From contig NZ_CP046401.1 of assembly GCF_009762775.1 (NCBI RefSeq), positions 2,666,001-2,730,000 of the forward strand: a DNA stretch of 64,000 nucleotides. Direction: 5' to 3'. The notes beneath the pieces were generated by a model. It ran no database searches. It was given only the letters and a program-made list of their open reading frames with translations, and had not been told where the DNA came from. The translations under genes were made by a program, and so were the position numbers. Below are positions 16,496 through 26,241 of this stretch, piece after piece (position 1 is the first letter of the stretch; each line of letters begins with the position of its first letter). Origin of the DNA: Maribellus comscasis (lineage in GTDB: Bacteria; Bacteroidota; Bacteroidia; Bacteroidales; Prolixibacteraceae).

Positions 16496-19400
16496 TTAGT
16501 GAATTTCAACAGAGTTTTTAAAATGTTTGTATACTGTTTGGAACAGTTTGTTTTTATCCAGGGGCTTTGTAAGATAGTCGTCACAACCGGCAGCTATCGA
16601 TTTTTCTCTGTCTCCGGGTAGTGCAAATGCCGACTGTCCTATAATTAATACTTCGCTGTTTATTCCCTTTATTTTTTTTGTTGCTGCATAGCCATCCATT
16701 TCGGGCATTTTCATATCCATTAATATCAAATCAACATCATGGTTATTTTCGTAATATTCAACTGCCTTTTTTCCATTTTTCGCAAATATTACTTTTTTAC
16801 ATTTCCCGTCCAACATATGCTCTATGTACATTCTGCCAGTTTCATCGTCTTCGGCAACAAGGATAGTCATCTCTTTTAAAACGCTCGCAGAATCAATAGC
16901 ATTTGCAAAGTCAGAAGAGTTATTGTCAAAGAAGTGAACAGTATTTGTTTTATAAGGGATTCTAAAATAGAAACGTGAGCCTCTCCCTTCTTCTGATTCA
17001 ATTCCGATGTTTCCATGTAGCATTTCAACGTATGCTTTTGCAATTGACAGCCCTAATCCAACGCCTTCATAGGGTCTCGAGATGCTAACATCGGCCTGAA
17101 CAAAGCGCTCGAAGATAGCTTCCTGCCTGTCGGTTTGTACTCCAACTCCAGTGTCGTTTACATAAAATTCCAGAAAATTGTCTTTTACCGAATATCCAAA
17201 TTCTATTGCACCCTGATTGGTATATTTTATTGAGTTTTTTATCAGATTCATTAAAATTGCATTAACCTTATCTTTATCTGAGATAATCAGTGCTCTTCCG
17301 TCAAGTAAGGTGGTCTTGTAATTTAGCTGCAATCCTTTGTTTTTTGCCTCCAGCTTGAAGAAATGATACAAATAAATCATTTGCTCATTAATATTAAATT
17401 CAGAAAAATGAACTTCAACAAGATTTGACTCAATTCTTGATATGTCAATCAAATCGTTGATTGTATTTAGCATTCTTTCGCCACTTTTTTCTATAATAGC
17501 GAGGTAATTTTGTTGTTCTTCTTCAGTTAGCTGCGAATTTCTCAGTAACTCAGCAAATCCCATAATTCCATTCATGGGTGTTCGAATTTCGTGGCTCATA
17601 TTAGCCAAAAATGCCGATTTTAGCCTGTCGCTTTCCTCAGCCCTTTCCTTTGCCCTTCTTAGTTCTTCAATGTGCCTGCTTCTTTCTATAACAGTCCATG
17701 CCGCTTCAATTAGAAGCGAAATTTGCTTAATATCTTTTTCATTGTAGCCTTCAGCTTTGTCTGACACCCCAATTATAGCTTTTATATCATTTTTTATTAT
17801 GACAGGTATTGCCAACAGGTTTTTCGGTGCGTAGTTACACTTTGAAACACATTTGAAAGTATCTTTTCTTAATTTAATATCGTTTATTGTTATTGGGCTA
17901 CGTCTTTTTGCAGCTTCTCCCCAGATACCTATTTCTTCGAGCTCATACATAACATTTGAAACTTGTTTATTCTTTGTGAATTGTTTTGAGCAGCTGCCAA
18001 TAGAAATCTGATTGCTGTTTTCGTTGTATAGAAATAATACGCCATGTTTGCTTTCTGTCAAATGAATGGCTTCTTTTAGCGTATAATTTAAGAGTTCCCG
18101 GGTGTGGTTCGAATTATATCTGAATATTTTGAGTAAAACTTCCTGCCTTTGATTATGCTGACACAATTCTTTAAAATCTCTCTTTTTCTCTGTTACATCA
18201 GTAACCACTGTAGCAAACTGATTTTCGCGTATTTTATAAGCAATCACTTCAAAATACTTACCTAATTCGCGCGCATAGTTTTCAAAATGTAATGCATTTC
18301 CGGTTTTAAGTACTTTTTCATAGTTTTCAATCCAATAGGATTCGGAATTCGGCAGTACTTCCAGAAAAGATTTCCCTACAGTTTCGTTTCTTTTTAGACC
18401 GGTTTGCGTTTCAAAACTACTGTTAAAATCGATAAACCGGTAATCCGTCATTTTACCATTTTCACCAAAAATACCTTCGTGTACCGCCAGGCCTTGTGCC
18501 ATTTGGGTTATAAGTAAACGATATTTTTCCTCACTTTCCCTTATTTTTTCTTCTGCAAGTTTGTTCTCGCTAATGTTCATTACAATTCCGGTTATTGAAA
18601 CTGTACCGTCGTCAAGTGTTTCCGGTATTGATCTCACGCGCAGCCATACAATGCTGTCGTCTGATTTTATAAACCGTACATCGATCTGGAAGGGTTCACT
18701 ATTTTTTATTGACTCTTCTCTTAATTTAATTAGTTTCTCTAAGTCTTCAGGATGGACGGATTTGTAAAATAAGTTTGGATTGTCTTTCACTTCTTCTCCG
18801 GTAAGTTCAATATCATTTATTGATTTTGATCCCAAAAACGTAAAATTTGTTTCTCCGGTTGTGTACTTTTTTAACTGATATACAACTCCAGGAATATTGT
18901 CTGTTATTCTTTGGCGTTCATTTTCGTTTTCTTTTAATTTCTGCTCAGCTAATTTTCGTTTTGTAATATCAGTTGCAATTCCCTGAACTATTACTTCGTT
19001 GTTTTGAATTTGCCTGCTTATGGAACGATCCCTAAACCAATGCCAGTTATTCTTTGCGTCTTTAATTCTATATTCAATATCAAAACTTGTTTCTCTAAAA
19101 TTTGTATCAGTAATTTTTTTAACCATATTTTGGTCATCCGGATGAACAAGTTTTAGCCAGAGGTCTGGATTGTTTTTAAAATCTTCCTGCTGAATACCAA
19201 GGATCTCTGTTACACGTTTGGTTCCAAATGTTACACCTTTTTTACTCGAGATGATGTAAATAATATCGGGGGAACTTTCGACAAGTTCACGATATTTCTT
19301 TTCGTTTTCACGAAGACGGATTTCCGTTTCTCTTCGTTTTTCCAGCTCCTTTTTTAGCTCATGTGTTCGTTTTTCAACCAGCTTTTCAAGTTTGTGTTTC

Positions 19401-19801
19401 TCTTCCTGTCTTTTTATACAACTCTCCCTGATTTTCAACATGGCATTTATTTGAACTCTAAGTTCAATTTCATCAACTGGTTTGGAAAGGAATGCATCAG
19501 CACCAACTTCAATGGCTCTAATTCTGTTTTCGCGGTTGTTGTCCAGAACAGTTAAAAATATTACAGGTATATTTTCGGTTAGTTTGTTACTTTTTAAGCG
19601 CCTGCACACCTCGTAACCATCGAGGTCCGGCATCATGATATCAAGAATAATGATATCGGGTTGTTCTTCCAAAGCCAATTCCAGACCCTTTTTAGGACAG
19701 CTTGTAGCTATAAATTCTATGTCCGGAGAAATAAATTTTATTTTGATTTTTAAGTCTGTTAAATTGACTTTTTGATCGTCGACGGCTAATATTTTCTTCA
19801 T
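16496..19801 (-). CDS. REC-PAS3-GAF-HisKA-HATPase-REC hybrid histidine kinase
   Basis: 1101-aa cytoplasmic sensor kinase with no transmembrane segment. Order: receiver domain with V-D-D, phospho-acceptor D54 in I-I-L-D-I-M-M-P and K107 in S-K-P; coiled coil about 125-165; three PAS domains about 170-545; GAF domain about 560-700; HisKA with H737 in S-H-E-I-R-T-P-M-N-G; HATPase with N-L-I-K-N-S-I-K-Y and D-T-G-V-G; C-terminal receiver with M-D-M-K-M-P-E-M-D-G. In this architecture phosphate can pass from H737 to the C-terminal receiver, while the N-terminal receiver lets another kinase control activity. Encoded alone; no DNA-binding output gene is adjacent in the same transcript. The ligand is unknown. 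Confidence 0.94.
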   Translation of the reverse strand: MKKILAVDDQKVNLTDLKIKIKFISPDIEFIATSCPKKGLELALEEQPDIIILDIMMPDLDGYEVCRRLKSNKLTENIPVIFLTVLDNNRENRIRAIEVGADAFLSKPVDEIELRVQINAMLKIRESCIKRQEEKHKLEKLVEKRTHELKKELEKRRETEIRLRENEKKYRELVESSPDIIYIISSKKGVTFGTKRVTEILGIQQEDFKNNPDLWLKLVHPDDQNMVKKITDTNFRETSFDIEYRIKDAKNNWHWFRDRSISRQIQNNEVIVQGIATDITKRKLAEQKLKENENERQRITDNIPGVVYQLKKYTTGETNFTFLGSKSINDIELTGEEVKDNPNLFYKSVHPEDLEKLIKLREESIKNSEPFQIDVRFIKSDDSIVWLRVRSIPETLDDGTVSITGIVMNISENKLAEEKIRESEEKYRLLITQMAQGLAVHEGIFGENGKMTDYRFIDFNSSFETQTGLKRNETVGKSFLEVLPNSESYWIENYEKVLKTGNALHFENYARELGKYFEVIAYKIRENQFATVVTDVTEKKRDFKELCQHNQRQEVLLKIFRYNSNHTRELLNYTLKEAIHLTESKHGVLFLYNENSNQISIGSCSKQFTKNKQVSNVMYELEEIGIWGEAAKRRSPITINDIKLRKDTFKCVSKCNYAPKNLLAIPVIIKNDIKAIIGVSDKAEGYNEKDIKQISLLIEAAWTVIERSRHIEELRRAKERAEESDRLKSAFLANMSHEIRTPMNGIMGFAELLRNSQLTEEEQQNYLAIIEKSGERMLNTINDLIDISRIESNLVEVHFSEFNINEQMIYLYHFFKLEAKNKGLQLNYKTTLLDGRALIISDKDKVNAILMNLIKNSIKYTNQGAIEFGYSVKDNFLEFYVNDTGVGVQTDRQEAIFERFVQADVSISRPYEGVGLGLSIAKAYVEMLHGNIGIESEEGRGSRFYFRIPYKTNTVHFFDNNSSDFANAIDSASVLKEMTILVAEDDETGRMYIEHMLDGKCKKVIFAKNGKKAVEYYENNHDVDLILMDMKMPEMDGYAATKKIKGINSEVLIIGQSAFALPGDREKSIAAGCDDYLTKPLDKNKLFQTVYKHFKNSVEIH

Positions 19802-20183
19802 TTGTAAGCTATTTTTTAGTTAATAAAGGGGAAAGCTATCCTGATTAACTTCAGGACAGCTTTGGCTTTATAAAACTAACCTACTGGTCAATAGAACTTA
19901 ATGGGTGCACTAAATCCTAAAAAAAAGATCAATTTATAATTTGTTTTCTCCTTTTTCCCCTCCGGTCTCTCCCCTCCTTGTGAATCAAAAAGAAGCTTCT
20001 TGATTTCTTTTTTCAAATAATATTCTGGAAAATTCATTTTCTCTTATTCTTGGTTCTAACACAAACCAAAATAAGAGAACAGAGGCACAAAAAGCTAATT
20101 CTCAAACCTGAATTTAGCGCACAATAATTCTGATTTTTTCCTTCAAATAGGCTTATATAATTAGGAGGGAGGTTGATTTTAGA
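19802..20183. other. Intergenic region with a hairpin and a pyrimidine-rich repeat fragment
   Basis: A 13-position stem with one mismatch (19832-19844 with 19851-19863) follows the response-regulator gene on the minus strand and may be its terminator. At about 19955-19980 two CCCCTCC blocks resemble half of the palindromic element seen at 38491-38550 and 63648-63767. A perfect 12-bp palindrome (AAGAAGCTTCTT) lies near 19990-20001. No ORF. Confidence 0.5.
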
Positions 20184-20828
20184 TTACAAATGAATCATTC
20201 CTTTTTTCAAAGCAAATTTGATAATGTCGGCATTATTTTTAAGATTCAATTTTTCAAGAATATGTTGTTTGTGGGTCCCAACTGTTTTTACACTAATAAA
20301 CAATTTTTCCGATATTTCTCGTGTGGATTTACCTTCTGCATACAATTGTAATATCTCTACTTCGCGCTCCGACAAATCTGAAAAACCATCGGCTTCAGTT
20401 TCTGCCGGTTCCAGATATCCTTTTATTACCAGGTCAGTAATGTCATCACTAAGGATTTTTTTACCGGAAAAGACAGATTGTATCGCGTCAGTTAGTTGAT
20501 GATATGTACAGTTTTTTAGAAGATAGCCATCAGCTCCGGCTTCCAAAATACCTTTTACATACTGTCTGTCAGAATGCATTGAAACGGCAATTATTTTAAC
20601 ATCGGGCAGCTCCTTTTTTAATTGACGGGTTGCGTCAATACCATTCATTTGGGGCATACCAATATCAATTAATACCACATCAGGTTTTAACTGGAAAGTT
20701 TTTTCCATTGCGTCTTTTCCATCTTTTGCCTGCCCAATTACCTCAATGTCAGGCGCTGATGTAAGCAGGTTCACCAATCCTTCTCTAAACAATTGGTGAT
20801 CATCGGCGATTAAAACTTTAATTGTCAT
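20184..20828 (-). CDS. NarL/LuxR-type response regulator
   Basis: 214 aa. Receiver domain residues 1-120 with A-D-D (D9, D10), phospho-acceptor D55 in L-I-D-I-G-M-P and the K of L-L-K-N in place of the more usual K-P; C-terminal LuxR/GerE helix-turn-helix about 148-210 (L-S-E-R-E-V-E-I-L-Q-L and T-V-G-T-H-K-Q-H-I-L-E-K-L-N-L). Acts as a phosphorylation-dependent transcription factor. It starts 5 bp after the stop of the HisKA_3 kinase gene on the same strand, which marks the two as a kinase-regulator pair of NarX/NarL or DesK/DesR type. Target genes unknown. Confidence 0.95.
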   Translation of the reverse strand: MTIKVLIADDHQLFREGLVNLLTSAPDIEVIGQAKDGKDAMEKTFQLKPDVVLIDIGMPQMNGIDATRQLKKELPDVKIIAVSMHSDRQYVKGILEAGADGYLLKNCTYHQLTDAIQSVFSGKKILSDDITDLVIKGYLEPAETEADGFSDLSEREVEILQLYAEGKSTREISEKLFISVKTVGTHKQHILEKLNLKNNADIIKFALKKGMIHL

Positions 20829-20833
20829 AATTT

Positions 20834-22351
20834 CTATTCTTCAAGTGGAATTAATACTGTCGCTTTCGTTCCTTTTCCCGGTTCGGATTCGATGTTAAAC
20901 TGTCCTTTAATACTATCTAAACGTTCAATGATACTGAGCAAACCAAATCCTCCTTCTTTTGTGGCTTTTTGGTTTCTTGGTTTTCTATAACCTATACCGT
21001 CATCTTCAACAGAAATATAGTAATATTTTTTCCCTTTATGAATATTTAGAGTAATTAAATTTGCATTTGCGTGTTTTATGATATTGGTTAGAAGTTCACT
21101 CACAATTCGGTACAGAAATATATTGAACTCCTTTTTTATATTTATATTTTGGTTTTCACCAAGCAAAGCTGTTTGTATACCATTGTTTTTGCTTATTTGT
21201 TCTAATTTCCATTTAAAAGCCGCAATCAAGCCTAATTCGTACAAAATAGGGGGGCTTAAATCGTAAGTAAGTGTTCGCGATTCTGAAATAGCCTTGTCCA
21301 GCAAATCTGATGTTTCCACAATTACTGTACTTACATGTGGAGACGTATTTTCATCAACTATTGATGATAGTTTAATAAATGCAAGAGACAGCGTTTGCCC
21401 TAAACTATCATGAAGATTTTCCGCAATTCGCCTTCTTTCTCTTTCTTCTACCAATGTAATTTCGGTATTTAGCTTTTTTAATTTCTTTTGGTAGTTCTTA
21501 ATTTGCCTTACATTTTTATTGAGGGCTATTTCTGCATTTTTTCGTGTGGTAATATCGTAACAAACACCACGAAAACCATAAAAACTATTTTTTTTATCAA
21601 AAACAGCAAAACCACTTACTGCCAGCCAAATTTTTTCTTTATTGCTCAGTTTTAGTTCAATTTCAAAGTCGTTAAAACCCGACCTTTCTATAAAACTGAG
21701 TTCGATCTTACTTTTTTTGGTTTTCCAATCCCTTACCTGAAAAAAATCGAGATAATGCATTTCCCCAATAACTTTATGAGGTTCTATAAACAAGATTTTT
21801 TCAATGGCTGGACTAACATATGTAAAAACTCCTTTTGAGTCCACCTCCCAGTAAAATTCAAGTGCATGAGCAGATATCTGAAGAAATCTCTCTTCATTTT
21901 GTAAATATTTATTTGTTTGATCTTTAATAAATAACTCCAGACTTTCATTTCGTTTTCGCAGTAAATCCTCAACTTTTTTTATTCGCAGGGCTACGTTTAT
22001 TTGCGCTCTTAATTCGCTCTGGCTAAATGGCTTTGAGATAAAAGCATCGGCTCCGACATTTAGCCCCTTTGTCCTTTCTTCTGAATTCTGGCCCAAGGCG
22101 GAGATCATTATTATTGGAATGTCTTGTGTGGCGGCTTCTTTTTTTAAAAATTTACATACTTCATACCCATTCATTTCCGGCATAATGATATCGAGTAATA
22201 TTATTTCCGGTCGCTCTTTAATTGCCAAATCAATACCCTGTTTCCCCGAAAGTGCTTTTAAAAACTGATATTCCGGATAATGCAATTTAAAAATGCGAAA
22301 TAGTAATTCTAAATTGATCTCACTGTCATCAATGGCCAGGATCTTCTTCAT
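20834..22351 (-). CDS. REC-PAS-HisKA_3 sensor histidine kinase
   Basis: 505 aa, soluble. N-terminal receiver with D54 in L-L-D-I-I-M-P and K107 in S-K-P; coiled coil about 125-150; PAS domain about 155-272; HisKA_3 dimerisation domain with phospho-acceptor H314 in R-I-A-E-N-L-H-D-S-L-G-Q-T-L; HATPase about 400-505 with E-L-L-T-N-I-I-K-H-A, V-E-D-D-G-I-G-Y and G-F-G-L-L-S-I. HisKA_3 kinases pair with LuxR-type regulators, and the next gene on the strand is one, 5 bp away. The receiver at the N-terminus is unusual for this class and makes the kinase itself a possible phosphorylation target of the neighbouring hybrid kinases (inference). Confidence 0.94.
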   Translation of the reverse strand: MKKILAIDDSEINLELLFRIFKLHYPEYQFLKALSGKQGIDLAIKERPEIILLDIIMPEMNGYEVCKFLKKEAATQDIPIIMISALGQNSEERTKGLNVGADAFISKPFSQSELRAQINVALRIKKVEDLLRKRNESLELFIKDQTNKYLQNEERFLQISAHALEFYWEVDSKGVFTYVSPAIEKILFIEPHKVIGEMHYLDFFQVRDWKTKKSKIELSFIERSGFNDFEIELKLSNKEKIWLAVSGFAVFDKKNSFYGFRGVCYDITTRKNAEIALNKNVRQIKNYQKKLKKLNTEITLVEERERRRIAENLHDSLGQTLSLAFIKLSSIVDENTSPHVSTVIVETSDLLDKAISESRTLTYDLSPPILYELGLIAAFKWKLEQISKNNGIQTALLGENQNINIKKEFNIFLYRIVSELLTNIIKHANANLITLNIHKGKKYYYISVEDDGIGYRKPRNQKATKEGGFGLLSIIERLDSIKGQFNIESEPGKGTKATVLIPLEE

Positions 22352-22774
22352 AGAATATTTTAAAGAGGTTTATTTCGATTTTATCTTTCTAAGTAAATCA
22401 AGCATCCTTTAAAAGCTCAATCCGATGTGCTATATGGAATTGAACTAATTAACTATAAAAATAAAAAAAAACCTGAAACTTTTAAAAATATGGTACGTTT
22501 TTGAAACTCAATTTATAGAGTTGATTCAGCATTTATTATTTTATTTTACATAATAAAGGGATTTCTATTTCAAAATCAAGCTTTCTGCAATTGAGCTTTT
22601 GCCTTTGACGAATGCAAAAAATCAGTTTTATTTAAGGTAGAATCAGAAAATTCCAGTCACAAAATCAGTATCTATAACCATCTGTATAGGAACGGATTTC
22701 TTTTACATATCATTGAATATTAGTACATTTACAAGAATGATTTGATTTACAAACTTTCCAAAATTTAAAGTAAA
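22352..22774. other. Divergent intergenic region
   Basis: 423 bp between the divergent kinase gene (-) and the T9SS protein gene (+). AT-rich; it must hold both promoters but no clear TAnnTTTG element was found (TACATTTA near 22727 is the closest). No ORF or RNA recognised. Confidence 0.5.
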
Positions 22775-25240
22775 ATGAGATGGGCGATTTTTGGCGCCAC
22801 TTGCATTATTTCAGTAAATATTGTAAGTGCGCAGAAGCAATTGTTCATGCAGGGGATTGACGGTGGAAACGCCATAAACGTTGCTTCTGACAAAATAGAG
22901 AAATGTTTTACCCCTCCACCTTTTGAATTTAGTCAACTTAAATCTCTTCCGGAGCAAAAGTCGGATATCGATGTTACATTTATCAATTTTCCGCAAAACG
23001 CAGAAACAGCTTTTTTATATGCAGTCTCTATTTGGGAGAGCATCCTCTCATCACCGGTCACAATTCACATTATCGCACGTTGGGATTCTCTTGATAATTC
23101 TATCGTTTCGGAAAGCCGGCCTGCGTTAAATTTTAGAACTTTTGAAGCAGCACCGGTAGCAGATGTTTATTACCCGGTAGCACTAGTTGAAAAACTTTTG
23201 GCGGAGGAGGTTAATCCTGGCAAGTCTGATATTATATGTAATTTCAATGAAAATATGCCATGGTATTTTGGAACTGACGGAAACACGCCTTCCACCAGTT
23301 ACGACTTTGTAACTTCTGTTTTGCATGATATTGCACATGGGCTCGGTTTTTATGGTTTTTTTAAAGATGAAAATGGAATGGGTTATCTTGATAATGCAAA
23401 TAATCTGCCGAGCATATACGATTACCTAGTTTTTAATGACCTGAACCAACAAATTTCAAACAAAGTACTTTTTGAAAGCCCTTCGGTAGAATTGCACGAG
23501 CAATTAACTTCCAACAAATTGAAATTGAACCATACCAATATCGTATCAGATGACCGGGAAACTTTGGATTGGATTTATTCTCCGGACGAATGGGTTGATG
23601 GCTCCAGTATTTACCATTTTAAAGAATCGACAAACCGCAATCAGCTTATGTCTTTTGAGATCAAAAAAGGAGAGGCCATCCATCATCCGGGAGAAACAAC
23701 GCTCAAAGTGTTATCGGAAATAGGTTGGGAATCGGTTTCTTTTATTTTTGAAGAACTAAAAGATTTTGAGACTCCTCGCGAAAAACTTCCGGTATCCGTG
23801 GGCATTTCTTCCGAGTTGCCTCTAAATCTTTCAAGTTTCAAAATTATTTTTTCGATTGACAATTTTTCAACTGCTGATACTGTTTGGTTTTCTTATAATT
23901 CTGCTAACAACAATTTTTTTGGAGAGCTTCCACTTGATTCTCACGAGGGATTTGTTCACTATTATTTCGAAGTGAATTCAACAGATAACAGAATTTTCAG
24001 GTTCCCTTCCATTGCACCCCAAAAAAAACTAAGCTTTCGTGTTGGGCCTGATTATTATCCACCGGAGATATTTCATAACGCAAAAAAGTTTATTGAAAAA
24101 AGTGCTTCAAATTTTGATTTAATTGCCGTGGTGACCGACAATACAGGGGTTTCCGAAGTAAAAGCAGAGATGAAAATAGACGGTAAAATAAAAGAGATTC
24201 CGTTAAATTCTATCCGACCGGGCCAAGATTATTTTTCAGGAAAAATATCAGTCTCTGATGAGTTTGGTGATGCAAGCATTGTAGAATACAGGCTGGTAGC
24301 AAAAGATGAATCGACATTGGGGAATTACAGTACCAGTCCAGCCAACGGTTTTTACAAAGTAGAAATCTTCGAAGCACTTGGTGCAGCAGAATCTTATCAA
24401 AATAGTTTTAATTCAGCAACAGGCGATTTTGTCTTATCTGATTTTTTAGTCTCAAAACCAACCGGATTCAACGACGGAAACTTACACACTGAGAATCCTT
24501 ATCATACCTCTGATATTGAAAGTGAATACTATAATCACTACGCAATTTTAAAGTATCCGGTTATTTTGAAAAAGGGTGGTTTAATGCAATTTGATGAAAT
24601 TGTGCTTGTAGAGCCGGCTGAAGTCGGGACAAGTTATACAGACAAGTATTTTTGGGATTATGTTATTGTTGAAGGAAGTAAAGATTACGGAAAAACATGG
24701 CTTCCGATTACCAAAGGTTATGATTCTAATATTTTCGAAGAATGGAGCTCTGTATTTTTTGAATCTTTTGTTACAGACAGCCTGATACTTAATTCGGAGA
24801 TAAAAGAAATGTACCGCAAACATAAAATTAACATTATTGAAGAGTCAGCATTTAAAGAAGGAGATATTGTAATTTTCAGATTCCGACTTTCCTCCGACAA
24901 ATCGGTCAATGGCTGGGGTTGGGCTATCGATAATCTTGAAATTCAGCAAACCTACACCGGTTCAGATAAGCTTGCAGAGAATAAAAACATTACTATTATT
25001 CCCAATCCTTTTGTAAACACAATTAATATTGATTTTGGAACGGGATACAGTGCAGCAAAAAATATAGAAATTAGAATTATAGATTTAACCGGAAAGGTAG
25101 TATACAACGAGAGTTGGAAGAAACAGAGTGTTAAAGGAATAAAAGAAATAGATTTGTCCGGACTCGCCAGGGGCATTTATGTAGTCGACATAGACAATTA
25201 TAATTCAAATAGGCTGGTACAAAAAATTGTAAAAAAATAA
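22775..25240 (+). CDS. T9SS-exported protein with degenerate metalloprotease motif (HDxxHGLGF)
   Basis: 821 aa. Sec signal (residues about 3-19, ending S-A-Q) and a C-terminal type A sorting domain (about 740-821) with I-I-P-N-P-F-V-N, D-L-T-G-K-V-V-Y-N-E and D-L-S-G-L-A-R-G-I-Y-V-V-D, the signal for type IX export to the surface. The central region has a zinc-protease-like H-D-I-A-H-G-L-G-F-Y-G starting at H184, in which Asp185 (codon GAT) stands where zincin proteases have catalytic Glu. A later G-W-G-W-A-I-D-N-L-E-I motif (near 715) is typical of a C-terminal beta-sandwich in exported peptidases. It may be a weakened or inactive peptidase, or a binding protein derived from one. The gene is flanked by signalling genes and is not obviously part of an operon. 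Confidence 0.88.
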   Translation: MRWAIFGATCIISVNIVSAQKQLFMQGIDGGNAINVASDKIEKCFTPPPFEFSQLKSLPEQKSDIDVTFINFPQNAETAFLYAVSIWESILSSPVTIHIIARWDSLDNSIVSESRPALNFRTFEAAPVADVYYPVALVEKLLAEEVNPGKSDIICNFNENMPWYFGTDGNTPSTSYDFVTSVLHDIAHGLGFYGFFKDENGMGYLDNANNLPSIYDYLVFNDLNQQISNKVLFESPSVELHEQLTSNKLKLNHTNIVSDDRETLDWIYSPDEWVDGSSIYHFKESTNRNQLMSFEIKKGEAIHHPGETTLKVLSEIGWESVSFIFEELKDFETPREKLPVSVGISSELPLNLSSFKIIFSIDNFSTADTVWFSYNSANNNFFGELPLDSHEGFVHYYFEVNSTDNRIFRFPSIAPQKKLSFRVGPDYYPPEIFHNAKKFIEKSASNFDLIAVVTDNTGVSEVKAEMKIDGKIKEIPLNSIRPGQDYFSGKISVSDEFGDASIVEYRLVAKDESTLGNYSTSPANGFYKVEIFEALGAAESYQNSFNSATGDFVLSDFLVSKPTGFNDGNLHTENPYHTSDIESEYYNHYAILKYPVILKKGGLMQFDEIVLVEPAEVGTSYTDKYFWDYVIVEGSKDYGKTWLPITKGYDSNIFEEWSSVFFESFVTDSLILNSEIKEMYRKHKINIIEESAFKEGDIVIFRFRLSSDKSVNGWGWAIDNLEIQQTYTGSDKLAENKNITIIPNPFVNTINIDFGTGYSAAKNIEIRIIDLTGKVVYNESWKKQSVKGIKEIDLSGLARGIYVVDIDNYNSNRLVQKIVKK

Positions 25241-25379
25241 TTGCATAGCACTCAAAAATATTGCTTTTAATAAAAGGGGTTATTGTATATTATTATTTAA
25301 AAAAATTCTTTGACGTAATATTATCGGAATTAAATAATTTCTAATATCTTGAGAACAAGATAAAAGCTAAGCTAAACCA

Positions 25380-26213
25380 ATGGATAAGCAAAAGATATTT
25401 GAAATTGTTTATTTTTTGAAATCAAAGAAAGGATTCGATTTTTCCGGCTACAGATTACAAATTCTGGAACGTAGAATCCGGAAACGATTTTACTATACAA
25501 ACACCGAAAACTTTCATGAATATTTTGAACACCTGGTTAATAACCCTTCCGAGCTCAATAATCTGTTTGATGTTTTAGCGCTTAACGTAAGTCATTTCTT
25601 TCGCAATGCCTTAACATTTGAGCTTCTCAGAAAAAAAATAATACCCGATATTCTGAGCAAAAAAAAGTTACACAATGAAAATAACATCAGAATTTGGTCA
25701 GCTGGTTGCGCAAATGGTGATGAGCCTTATTCAGTTGCAATTATTTTTAAAGAACTTTTAGACAGAAATGAAACCAACTTCCAAATTGATTTATTTGCAA
25801 CCGATTTTGATGAAAAATCGCTGAACGAAGGAAGAAAAGGAATTTATAAAGCTTCAAGCCTGAAGAACATAAAATATGGTATTTTAAACAAATATTTTGT
25901 TGCGGAACGTGATTATTTTATTTTAAACGATGAGATAAAAAAAATGGTCAGGTTCTCCTCCTTTGACCTGGTAAACGAACATAATCGTTTCCCCAGTGAA
26001 AGTATTTACGGCGGATTTGACATTGTTTTTTGCAGAAATGTTTTAATATATTATGACATTGAAATACAGAAGCTTATATTTGATAGATTGTATAATTCAT
26101 TAAATCATAATGGTTACTTAATTTTGGGAGAGGCGGAAAACATAATTGAGAAGTATAAATACAGTTTTAAGCGTGAAAATAACTACTGTAAAATCTATGT
26201 AAAAAGCGACTAA
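25380..26213 (+). CDS. cheR: CheR-type protein-glutamate O-methyltransferase
   Basis: 277 aa, normal length for CheR. N-terminal helical domain about 1-75 (L-E-R-R-I-R-K-R-F), then the SAM-dependent methyltransferase domain with I-W-S-A-G-C-A-N-G-D-E-P-Y-S-V-A, A-T-D-F-D and D-I-V-F-C-R-N-V-L-I-Y-Y-D near residue 220. The family methylates Glu residues of chemoreceptors. Here there is no receptor, CheB, CheW or CheA in the window. It stands 28 bp before a PAS-only protein and a large hybrid kinase on the same strand, so a methylation-linked non-chemotactic pathway is likelier (inference). The usual V-T-x-F-F-R-D motif reads V-S-H-F-F-R-N. Confidence 0.93.
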   Translation: MDKQKIFEIVYFLKSKKGFDFSGYRLQILERRIRKRFYYTNTENFHEYFEHLVNNPSELNNLFDVLALNVSHFFRNALTFELLRKKIIPDILSKKKLHNENNIRIWSAGCANGDEPYSVAIIFKELLDRNETNFQIDLFATDFDEKSLNEGRKGIYKASSLKNIKYGILNKYFVAERDYFILNDEIKKMVRFSSFDLVNEHNRFPSESIYGGFDIVFCRNVLIYYDIEIQKLIFDRLYNSLNHNGYLILGEAENIIEKYKYSFKRENNYCKIYVKSD

Positions 26214-26241
26214 TTAAAGGGGTTTGTAAACCATATTTTAT

